Source of the DNA: Cruorifilaria tuberocauda
Lineage: Eukaryota > Nematoda > Chromadorea > Rhabditida > Onchocercidae
DNA length: 64,000 nucleotides
Direction: 5' to 3'
Assembly: GCA_013365365.1 (NCBI GenBank)
Contig: JABVXU010000021.1
Span: 62,001 to 126,000, forward strand
Below, piece by piece: positions 13,801 through 24,235 of the stretch. How positions within the stretch are numbered: position 1 is the stretch's first letter; every line of letters begins with the position of its first letter. The notes below the pieces were generated by a model. The model was not told where the DNA came from, made no database searches, and saw only the letters and a list, made by a program, of their open reading frames with translations. The translations under genes and the position numbers were made by a program.

Positions 13801-16800
13801 AGTTTAAAAGGAAAAATTAAAAATCAATAAGGAACGTATTGTATATCGCCATATCCAAAGTTTTCCATCCATAAAATTATATTATTATTCGAAGTTTCGA
13901 GAAATTTAAAACGTAATTTAAGAAAGGAGAATGATTCTAAACTAATCACCTTCTTCTTCGCTTGCAGCTTAGCTCTCAATTTTGCTTCAGTGATTGATTT
14001 GGGTTCCGGTTGCAGTTCAACAACAATATCCGGTTCTGATGCTGATCCAGGTCCCAATTTGATGCCTCGACGTTGCGCTTCACGTCGCAATCGCTCCAAT
14101 GTTCTACGTTTCCTTTCCACTTGCTCTTGCTCCGATGCAACTTAAAAAATAATTACCTAACAAATATCAAGATTTACGATATATGCATCTAAATGATAAT
14201 AAGTATAAAATGTTGCACGCAATAGAGGAATTTTTTTTAAGTAATATTGGATAATCTCAAATATTTATAACACGTTGTTGTTCTATGTCAGAATGACAAT
14301 GGAATAGAAGAAAAGTGGATCGATGCTTCCGGCGGCATTCTTTCGTTTTCTCACAGATAGGGGTGACTGATAAATAAATATATTTACAGTTGACAAAATC
14401 AGTATGATTAAACTATTAATTAAAATGTTCAAATAGTATTTCCAAAAAGTAAAAGAATATGAGTACAGAAGGAGTTATAGCTGTACGGCCTAACAAATCA
14501 CCCGATAATAAACATGGAAAAGGTGCAGTTCAGGATCAGTTCTTACTTCAGAGGACCGCAAAGATTTCTTATATCGTGCCTTCCTCTCATTACCAATTAT
14601 TTTCAAATTCAGCATCTGAGACATTTCGAAAACCATCATGAATGAATGCACGTATAACTATAACATGAAGATTTCACTGAAATTGGCAAATTCTTCTTTC
14701 AAAAAACTCGCCATTTTAGATGGAAAGCTAGTTTAAAGATCTTCACAAATGACAGAAAGGTCCAATTAACTATAAGAGTTGGTACATGCCATGAACAAAA
14801 AGATGGAAAAATGTCAGCAAAATGGATATGACAAAGTGACAGTTAATTCAAGTGTTAGAGACGGGGAACAAAACAAATTAAACGTATAATATACTTGATG
14901 TGCAAAGATATAAACATATATATATACATATTAGCAAGGAGATATAATACCCAGAATGAAATATAGAAAATAAATAGAAGTGGATAAAATGCAATAGGAA
15001 AAGAAAAATAAATGAAAATAAAAAACTAGTGTAGATGAAAATGTGCACTTCTGCATCTTTGTTGCAATGCAGAAAATCTCGATAAAAATTTTTTCGGAAA
15101 AACTTCTTAACAGTGTCAGTCCAGCTCTTATGCAAGAATGGAAAATGTTTGAAATGTTCAGCAAAAGATGAAGCAATGCCTACATTTTGTATTTCAAAGA
15201 GTCTGACCTCGATAGTTCATAACGATATGAAAAATGACAATAGTTGAATAGTGTTAAAATGAAATCAAATAAGCGTCAAACAAGTCGAAGGGAAATAACC
15301 GCAAGTTTGTTAATTTCTTCAATGAAAAAACTTGTTTTCGTTCCAGATGACTGCGAAACAATAAATTAAATTCAGTATTTGAGAGCATTAAGTGAAAAAA
15401 TCATTTATACTTTCCTAAACTCTGCTCGATCGCAATTCCAGAAAAGCGTTGCAGTCCTTCAGACTCCTTCAGTGCTTCAGCGCAGAAATCCTTCAGTGCT
15501 ATGATTTTTATTTTGTGTGAAAGAGGAAAAATTAAATCCTCAAGACTTCTAAAATATCAGTAAAATTGAAGCTCAGCTTTACCTTTCAAGCGAACCATTT
15601 CAACCTGCTGTAATGTCTCATCTGCTATACCTCTCTGAGTTTCCTGCTTTCTACGATGTAACTCTTTGAGCGTATTCTTCTGCAACATACCATATTTGCT
15701 CCGTATTGCTTATTTTATCTAAATCAACCATCCAACATAATTTCAACCTGCTCTAAACAACTTTTGCAGATGCAATTTAATAAAACTCTTCCATTTAAAC
15801 TTATTTTCAAAAAACAAATAAGTATTATTTCTTGCTAAGCATACTGCACATTGAGGTATACCATCACGTCAGATAAGCTCTATAGAAACATTTTTAATCT
15901 GCAGATCTAGAAAATAAATGAATTCAATAATTTAAACAAAGACTTATAAATGTGTGCTCAGCAACAGAGCTGTAGAGAAAATGTTAACAAAAGAGCACTT
16001 TCTCACGATGTAACTGTAGTGTTTCCAATAGTTTATCATTTATGATCGAGACGGCAACTGCTTTTCCTCTTACGGCTCCTAGTTCTGATAATTCACTGTC
16101 CAACTAAAATAATATAACAAAATCAATGATAAATTATGAGCACCTGAGTTCATTTTTATGGTTCCACATCATAAATTCATCTTGAGTAATAATTCATTCT
16201 TAGAAATTATTGTCATTATTTATATGAAGAAAGTGACTAACTTCTTCTAAATCATTATTGATTGCTTCATTAGATAACTTATCGTTTAATTCATCAATAC
16301 CGTTTTCCACAATTTCTTCGGGTCCATCACTTTTGCTGTCATCACCCGGGATCAGTTTTTTGGAATTTCTTTCACTTCCATATCGTTCATCCTCTGCTGC
16401 ATTTTCACGTAAACACTATAAAACGTTTCAATGGAAGAGATGTCGTATTAAAAACTGTTAAAGAGAAACAAATTATTATCTTAATTCGAAAATTTAAACA
16501 AATCTCAAAAATTCTTCCTTTATTTTGATATCCAGTTCGAAAAATCTTGATCAGCAGTATTTTTAACTCGATCTCTTTAAGAAAAAATAGAAAAAATATT
16601 TTGATTATTATAATTCAATGAGATCTTGGCATTAACAAAAGCAAAATTTCACAGTATAAGTATAATTAAGCTGAACTTACAACAATTTTCTGCATTAGTT
16701 GTACGTATTGTTCTTCCTGTGCAGTGAGTGCATCATAGCTTGCAATCATTTTACCCATTAATTCTTTGTTTGGATACTATAACATTAGCAATGAGACAAA

Positions 16801-17570
16801 CAAGATTGTTGCATTGTGCAACTTATTATTTACAAGTTTTTGCTTATTTTCAGGATTTCTCATCTTTAGTTCCAGACTAGAAAAAAGAAACATTTAGTGC
16901 TGTAAAATACTGAAGATAATGTGCTAAATTCATTATCAGTAGTTATCATTTTCTAACGGCTGTGCTACACACATAAATCGTTAAGGATCAATTCAAAACA
17001 CCTCTCCTTCTTTCACATTTTCTTTTAGTTCACATAATGTAGATAGAATACGTTGCTTGTTTCCCCGAATGCTTTCCAATCTATTCATTATGTGCTTTTG
17101 ACGCGACGGCTGAAAATTTTTATTCCCATAGTTTTTCACTTCCTTCTTGTTTTACTACTTAATCAGAGGCTCGATATTTACGTAACTTGAAAGTGCTACA
17201 TCGTCATTAAACAAAACAATGGTTAAGCTAAAAATTGATTTTAAATATGATCGAGAAATTCTAGCAAACGAATCAAACAATATAAATTCTAGGAGGAAAA
17301 ACATGTTTATCGGTCTATGCAAATTGCCTGATTAATTTTAGCTTTGGTATCTCCTTACACTTAATCTTTGAGATAAATTCCTCAAATGGAAAAAAATCTT
17401 ACTAAGTTATCCGACATGCTTGATTCTCCTCCACAGTGCTTTACGTTAGCAGATGAACTGTACAAAGGTGATGCTGAGAGCATTTGCGATGGTTTGTCTT
17501 CGACTGCTACTTCTACAGGCAACTGTTGTTTGGCTGATGATTCAGGAACTGTTGATTCTTTCTCTTCCAT
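1852..17570 (-). CDS. PCM1-like coiled-coil protein (centriolar satellite family)
   Basis: Seventeen exons join in frame to about 889 residues: 17570-17403, 17109-17000, 16876-16834, 16776-16681, 16415-16242, 16103-15999, 15679-15583, 15498-15421 (possible cassette), 14140-13950, 13457-13204, 12737-12609, 12191-11999, 10560-10372, 4598-4383, 3065-2913, 2499-2355, 2180-1852. The exon 2 donor is ambiguous by two bases and was set by phase. Most of the protein is charged coiled coil (for example LRKKREK-like and LERLRREAQRRGIKLG stretches). The last exon ends with EILYNELTFFQLM, which matches the conserved end of the PCM1 C-terminal domain as I know it (EILFNELAFFKLM type). PCM1 scaffolds centriolar satellites and helps deliver proteins to centrosomes and cilia. 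The ATG is at 17570; the in-frame GTG just upstream was not used. Intron 13 is 5.8 kb. Family assignment rests mainly on the C-terminus, so exact orthology is open. Confidence 0.75.
5242..5301 (+). repeat. direct repeat, copy 1
   Basis: A 60-base stretch starting CTACCATCCGTGAAAATT that recurs at 5791-5850 with a single mismatch (A/G). Similarity continues about 15 bases beyond the right end at lower identity. Copies are 549 bases apart in the same orientation. This looks like the remains of a duplication or of a repeat family; no coding content was recognised. Confidence 0.9.
5791..5850 (+). repeat. direct repeat, copy 2
   Basis: Second copy of the 60-base unit described at 5242, one mismatch. 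The 489 bases between the copies show no terminal-repeat element hallmarks that I can recognise, such as a primer binding site or a protein-coding frame. Confidence 0.9.
9021..9158. repeat. GA-rich tract with a facing CT-rich tract
   Basis: A purine tract (GAGAGAGAG and AGAGAGGGAG, 9021-9048) is followed about 85 bases later by a pyrimidine tract (CTCTTTCCCTCTCTCCCTCC, 9139-9158) on the same strand. The two are nearly complementary and could pair in the intron RNA. Confidence 0.6.
11786..11889. repeat. inverted repeat, possible MITE-like hairpin
   Basis: A left arm of about 41 bases (11786-11826, starting GCATGGATTCTCGTAG) is matched by an inverted right arm (11850-11889) with about 3 mismatches in the outer 25 bases and small gaps further in. 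The loop is 23 bases. It lies in the intron between the PCM1-like exons ending at 11999 and starting at 10560. It has the size and form of a small foldback element. No clear target-site duplication was seen. Confidence 0.75.
15421..15498 (-). other. possible 26-codon cassette exon of the PCM1-like gene
   Basis: Flanked by an acceptor ending CATAG and a donor A|GTTTAG. It is 78 bases long, has no stop in the required frame, and fits phase 1 on both sides. The neighbouring exons also join directly in frame if it is skipped, so its use is optional. The sequence is built of degenerate CTGAAG units, giving a peptide with repeated LK-x-E/S spacing. The donor is not the strongest GT nearby; a GTATAA five bases further would break the frame. 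Confidence 0.4.
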
Positions 17571-19996
17571 ATTTTCCACGCAGAAAATGATATTCTTGTA
17601 TAATTGCGATGTAATGTTTAATAATCTTTACGTGATTTTTACGTTTCCCTGTTTTCTGCTTTCCTGTACTTAGCTGAAATGTTGTTTACGATCAATTAAC
17701 AAATAAATGGTCATATATTTTTTAGGAGGCCAAACCAAGCAAACTAATTGACAATCTATGTTGAAATTTTAACTACAGTAAGTCTCCTTTCTTACAAAAT
17801 TCAAATTGCCTTAAGGTTAGATCAAAAGAAAAACCATTAAGATAGCTTTGAATTTATATGTCGGTTATTCCTCATTGACAGCAACTAATCGAAGTTTTTT
17901 TGTCAAACAATCCTCTAAAACATATATAAAAATAAAATAGCATTTAGTTGCAAACGAAGCAAGGCTATTCCGCTTCGCATCAGTGATACAACTTATTCGA
18001 ATTAATTATTAAGCAAAATAGAATACTTGTCATCAAGCAATGCGTGTATGACAAGATTAGCCGACCAGCCACTTAACACGGGCCGTGTTTCGCTCCACTA
18101 TTGTCCAATCATGAAGTGGATTGTTCGGGATCTGTAATAGAATGTTGCTTGGATTGTTTTCACTGCGCTAGGCCACGTAAGACAAAGGCCAACGAATGGA
18201 AGGCCTTTTTTTAAGGCACAAACTAAGTAATGGATGGGACAGAAATATAATTCTACCGAATAAAAATAATGTTCGAGATGCAATAGTTATAACGTAATTT
18301 GGATGGTTCTTTGACCCTTTTTCCTCTCTTTGTTATTCACTGAAATCACCCTCCTTTTCTCTCTTTCAATTACTCATTGCTTCATTTCTTTAACACTCTA
18401 AATCACTTCGACCTAGTTAATCTTTTTTAAGTGCTTCTACCGTATCTTCTGATCAAATTACTACGTGAACCAAAATTCTTGTTCTCAACTATATTGGAAA
18501 GCAATTAAATTCTCGAAAAAAAATCATATTAAATTAAAAGAAAAGATGTAATAAAGGAAGCAAATAGGATATATCGAATAGTATTGGTCTTTTTATTGAC
18601 CCAAAAGTCAGGAACTGGCGACTGTTCCCATGTCTACTAGGAAAAAGGTACAGAATGGTAATGTGGTAATGATTTCAATCTCTATCTGTGATCACCCACT
18701 TTTATCTATCTGTTTAATTAATTTAAGATGTGTCAATCATCTCTTCATTCAAATAATTAAATATAATCGGGATGGCAGATGAAAATCTTACAAAAAGTAT
18801 TGCAAGTATTTCATTTACGGTAGGGATATATCCTTACGATAATAGAAGTAAATCACTGATATAAGAGAATACTGTCCGCCATGGCGATATGATTGAAAAA
18901 AAGATTTGCAACAAAAGTGAAGAAAAAGTATGATAAAGGATTTTGCATAGAATAGGTTCATTTATTTCTATTGTCATAACGAATAATTGAAATGATAGTT
19001 TTCTATATACTTAGTATATCATCGAATTTCTCGATTCATTTTTCTCTCATGTAATGACGTTTCGAAACATTTCTGGTAATGTATGTAAACGTTGACATCT
19101 TATTATGTGCTAAATATATATTAATTATACTTTAGCTTTATGTATGATTGAAGAGAAATCACTCATAATTCCTGATTTATGTAATATTATTGAATCAATT
19201 ACTTAAAATTAACTTCAGCATCTTTATTGTATTAGTATTATTTATCCAGCTTGATATTTATAAAAAGACAATTTCAGTTCAGTTAGCAATTATTGACAAC
19301 GATTTTAATTTCTTTCTCACATTCTGATGCCAAAATAAGACTTTTGATATGAAATTTCATATTTCCTGTCATGCTTTAAATTAGAAAAAGTGACCTTAAA
19401 ACATCTGATGTAATTCTCCATTTAGAGAAACAACTAGCGATATAGGTTTACATATAAATCCGCTTAACTGATGTAAATAAGGAAAATAAGGAAGTGTTTG
19501 GGATTTTTGCAGCTTAGATTTAAAGTTTTAAATTACTTTTCCCTTTAAAGTTATACAAGTGGTATGAGATTATCCGATTAGTTCTGTGATTGTATTCGTT
19601 CAAATATTACACAATTACCATTTTCAAGAGGAACAACTATCAAAAAACTTTGTCAATTTACGATTAGATTTCCTCGGACTGTTTTTTTCGTAGATTATGG
19701 ATTGGAATTGTCCGATCAGATGTGATGAAATATACAGTATGGGAGGAAAGGAAAATTTTGCTGAAAAATAATTTTTACCCTATCGATATACACCAATTAT
19801 AGAGTTATGCAAATTATTGAAATTATATTATGTAATGATTATGGGCATGTCTAACGGTTGTGGAAAATTGGTTGTTTGAGCTGTCCATCTTACATTAGCG
19901 GTATGAGAAACAATCGAAAAGCGACTGAAAAAAGGTTTTGAAATGTTTGCTTAGTCAGAGTTCAATTTTTTTAACTTTATATTTTGATATTTATAG
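17571..19996. other. 5' region between divergent PCM1-like and CENP-C-like genes
   Basis: About 2.4 kb separating two genes that read away from each other, so it should hold both promoters. A less AT-rich patch lies at about 18060-18200, with a CCAAT sequence near 18103 and a perfect 15-base palindrome. Upstream exons of the plus-strand gene may also lie here, because its first mapped exon is open at the 5' side, but none could be fixed by phase. Confidence 0.5.
18075..18089. promoter_or_regulatory. 15-base palindrome in a candidate promoter
   Basis: AACACGG-G-CCGTGTT is a perfect 7-1-7 inverted repeat inside an unusually GC-rich patch of this AT-rich window, about 500 bases upstream of the PCM1-like start codon. 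It may be a binding site for a dimeric factor. No function can be shown from sequence alone. Confidence 0.3.
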
Positions 19997-20024
19997 GAAT
20001 GGCAACAATAATGCGCCACCTGAC

Positions 20025-23000
20025 ATGCTTACAGTGTTGGCAAATACGCAAACTGCAATCACATCCGATACAAATCAACGAAACCTTTCAATGACACAAA
20101 AATCGGATTCTAAAACACAATCAATGGAAGAAGTGGAATCGAAGATGAAGATTTCAATGGAAGCATCTTCTAAAGCTGGCGGTTTCTTCTAAACAAAGTC
20201 TAGAAAAAATATTTTGAAAATCTCAAGAGACAAAAATCAATCAATTATACGGAGGAAAAGTTCACCAATGATAAACTTAAAGATGATAAACTAAATTAAC
20301 TAAATATATGTTTATTCATTTCAAATTCTTCAACAGAAATTTAATTTCGTTTATTCTAATATTTGATGAATAATATCTGTGTATATATCATTATAATATG
20401 AGTTGTATGAGCTGAGTCAGAATGAGTTGTAGTAAAATTATCTTTTTTACTTCTTTAGAGCTGCGAAAAAAGAGAGCAAAGCTAGTAACAAGCTTTGAAA
20501 AACTGAACGGTAATTAAGATGACTTCAAGTGCAATAAGATTTACCTATAATTGAAGAAAAAGGGACAAATTCATCTGTTATTGAAGATCTTCCCGATTTT
20601 GCGCAGGAAGAAATGCCGCCAGCGCTTGTAAAACGCAATGATCTGAAGATTAAACAAAGTCCTTCAAAGCGGAAAGTACAGTCAACGGAACCATTGAAGA
20701 CGGTAAAAATTAATTATGGTGAAACCGATCAATTATTGCAGCATAAGGATTCTGGTAAGTGGTACAAACAAATTTTATGACAGCTCAAACCATGAGAGCT
20801 ATCACGAAAAGCTTTGAATAAAATTTTTATTCATTATCTGCCAAAACGAAATAGAAATTCATCTAAGCGGCCATATTTTTATCATTATTAAAAAACCTAT
20901 CAATATTTTATCCCAATTTTATCGCATTGAAGTACTGAAGTGAATTAAGTTTTTATATTTTATCCTCATGAAGTGAAATTTGAATAGTTTACTGATCTGA
21001 AAAATTTGTATATATTGTATATATTTGGTATTATCGAACAAATAATATTGCAGAGAATTCTATACGGAAGTATTTTTTACCAAGTTGTATACAATACACG
21101 TTCCTGCGTCTCATTGCTCTTATCCTGCTATTTTGTGCTTGGATTATTGTATACACATTTCCTTGTTTACAATTTACTTATCACATACCAATGATTAAAG
21201 GAGGTGAATATTTTTCTACATTCCTTCCACCCATGAATGCACTTTTTTACATTTCTTTCTCTTTACCTTTTTCCATACTACACTACGTTCACGTTTATTT
21301 CTATCTCCTCAGCAACATTCATCTAAAATTACCTTACAGAAATGATCGGATCAGTTGCGGAAAGAGTCCCATTAAGGAAAACCTGTCGCTTGATGCCATA
21401 TTGGTGGAGTGATCAGAAGGCATTTGTTGGAAGCATTATTGAAACTACTCGTTATTTCCATGCATTAAATTTATCAATGAATCAAACTGAAGAGCATTTT
21501 GAAATTTTCGAGGATGAAAATACTATTGAGATATTGAAACCATTTAATGGACAAATGTAAATACTTTATGTATTTACATTTCTATGTAAAATAGATTTCT
21601 ATTTGTTGTTACAGCTAGCATTGAAATTCGTAAAACATAAAATTTAAATTTGATTATAACGTAAGAGGGAGTGATAACGAGTGAAGAGTGAAATGTTTTT
21701 GCGAAAAATTAAATAATCAAAGTGCACGTGACAAAAAAGATTGACGGATAGAACAGCTGTTTAAACCGTTAAAGCTAACCAATTTTTCTGAAACCGTTAC
21801 AATTGTTACCGAGAAGCAGTGAAATACATTTTATCCTTGCTATAGAAGAGGGTAATTTTGTCATGTTGCGTAATATGAAATTTCGTTTTACCTATTATCT
21901 GTATTGAAGAATTTTAGATTTGTCGTATTTGGTTGTATTGTTTTGGCTTTCCCCATTTTATTGTTACTGATGTTCTTACGGTGTATGTCTGAAGAAGAGG
22001 ATCTGATGGAGGAAGCGATGTTTGATCTAGTTGAGATTTCCATTTTTTGCGTTTTTTCCGTCATTGAGGTAAATCTTTTCAAGCGTTTTATGGTATCAAT
22101 ATTTGCAAGCCATTTAACAATGAGTCTTTATCCTATGAAATAATTGGTTAAATACTGCTCTCTATATGATGTGCTCATTGCAGTTGGTAGGAGTCATAAT
22201 GTTACAACTTAGTTTTAAATAAAATTTGCAGTTTTATATGTCATCAGGAGCAGAAATCCGAGTTATCATGGATTCAGTGTGTGTCAGATATTTGGAACGT
22301 AGTATTGTAATCAACGGATACTTAGTACGTATTGTAATGTAATTGATGAATCACTGAGATTTTCAGATTCCTCGCATTGATTAATCATGAACTTTTTTAA
22401 AATCACGAATTTGTACTTACAGTTTATTTATTTCTTTGAGCATATTATCCGCTTCTTCTTTCCATTCTTGTAACATAATTTAGAAAATTTTAGAAAGAGA
22501 AGGTGTACAATATATGCACTGACGTGAAAATCGAAGCATACGGTTTCCTTTCATCCGGTTGCATATTTTTGTTCCTCGTTTTCTTATTCGCTGTAGATCT
22601 TATCATATTACTGAAGGTTTGTTTCTCTTTTCCATCCTAGTAGCAGGTAATTCCAAATTATAAAGCAAAAATGGACAGAAATTAACATTCACAATTTATA
22701 TGCAAATTAAATCTGCATCCATGCCTTAATAAAGACATCATGAACGTTTACTGCAGAATGCGGAAGAGGTAGAATCACGGAAGTATTTACAAATGGCAGC
22801 TTGTCTTCACTATGATAAAACTTTAAAATGTATGACAGAATCAGTTTTCGAAGGTGTTTCTGTCGAATCTGCGCCATTCAGTAAGAAAAGAAATTTTAGA
22901 ATTTCTTTCCTTAATTTTATAACTTTAGCTCACTCAATAGCATTTTATCTTTCCATTAAATATTAGGAAAAATTTTCTATCTTGAAAGCCAGATTTGAGT

Positions 23001-23133
23001 ACATTTAAATGTGAAATTTAAATCTCAAAAAACTGTTAACCATTCCAATGTACATGTTATTTTAAAAAGGAAGAGGAACAATTGCCATAAAACTTTATTT
23101 TCAGGAAAAAATGAATACAGATGCCAAAAATGA
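20025..23133 (+). CDS. candidate CENP-C-like kinetochore protein
   Basis: Exons: 19997-20181 (first in-frame ATG at 20025; the 5' end may be incomplete), 20459-20509, 20539-20754, 21340-21556, 21918-22068, 22232-22324, 22494-22616, 22757-22880, 23105-23133. They join in frame to about 386 residues. Residues near 154-164 read RKTCRLMPYWW, close to the CENP-C motif (R-x-S/T-x-R ... P ... Y/F-W) that binds CENP-A nucleosomes. Further on, FYMSSGAEIRVIMDS leading to VYNI aligns almost without gaps, by eye, to the C-terminal cupin of CENP-C, which dimerises it. The exon 22494 acceptor could shift to 22503, which removes KEK and improves that alignment. Exon 21340 could instead stop at 21560 (TAA); the GTAAAT donor at 21557 fits phase and was preferred. 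The hydrophobic run in exon 21918 could otherwise suggest a membrane protein. Exon structure is firmer than the family name. Confidence 0.5.
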
Positions 23134-24220
23134 AGTTAATGTCAGTAAAAAATAATAAAAAAATAACGCTTAATCTAAATGCCCATTTCTTTGTTGAGCT
23201 AATTTTTCTTACTGCAATGAAATTTAAAATAAATGAAGCAATCAATTTTGCTCACGCAATTTATGCATGAAAAGTGCACAGACGACTCCTGTTATTCGCT
23301 CCTATTTTCTATGTTCCAAAAGTAACTTTAATATAATTATTATCTAATCAAATCGTATCGAAAAAGATATAAATTGATGTACTAGGATAAAATTATTATC
23401 AAATCAAAATTCATAGCTCATCTCTCTCGAGCTTACTACTATTTTTTAAATTTCTTAGAAATCTTTGATATCTAAGGAATTTAACAAACTAACCTGTTTT
23501 GATTCATCATTTGCTCTATTCGTCCTGGGGGCTTCTTCGAAAACAGCCTATTACAAATTGGAAGCATGAGTACATCGTACAAAAACTCTTACTGATTTAA
23601 CAGATTGACTCATTTTCAGTTTGTAAATCATTTTCTTATGAAATTTAGACATCAGATATCCGAAAATAAGCGCATCAGTAATAAACTGTATTTGGAGAAG
23701 ACGTAGTGTATATCTTTTACGCTGGATCTTCCCGATTGTTGAAATTGGTAACTTATCTAAGTGGAAAATCGTCATTCCTATATAATGTTATGTCGGTGAT
23801 TCACCTGAACGCATGCTTGAACAGTAGCTGGGATCAAAAACTACGAGATCTAGATGCCAACTTCCCTTGAGATTTATATTACTGATAGCTCATTTCCGGA
23901 TTCTGATGTTCAAAATTGTTCATAGGAAAATGGCTTACAAGCCTCGTCATGTTAATTGGATTGAACTCAACAAAACCGCGGCTCATTGAAATACATTGCA
24001 AGTTGGCCGACCGGGAATTATCAACCGGTCAGAAAAAGATACTTGGAATCTTTGGTTGACTTTGTGATTGAATTAAATTGATCGCTAATGATAACTCACA
24101 GGTTCCATATCATTATTCTGAATTGAACCGTTTTCCCACGGGAACATTGGCCGTTTAGATATACATTCCATTTTATCCATTTCGAGTGTTTGTGATGAAA
24201 TTAAACAAAGTCTGTTTCAG
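23134..24220. other. spacer and likely MED18 promoter
   Basis: No coding exon recognised. A less AT-rich stretch at about 23790-24060 includes GGCCGACCGGGAATTATC and a nearby ACCGGT, and may be the MED18 promoter. It ends at the acceptor CTGTTTCAG (24212-24220), the probable spliced-leader site of MED18. Confidence 0.4.
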
Positions 24221-24235
24221 CTAACAGATTACTTC

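Noticed and set aside
18098..18283. Minus-strand 61-codon ORF in the GC-rich patch
   Set aside because: It lies in a probable promoter, has no splice or leader acceptor and resembles no family.
21888..22143. Short independent membrane protein or minus-strand ORF
   Set aside because: The plus-strand reading joins neighbouring exons in phase on both sides; the minus-strand frame has no splice borders.
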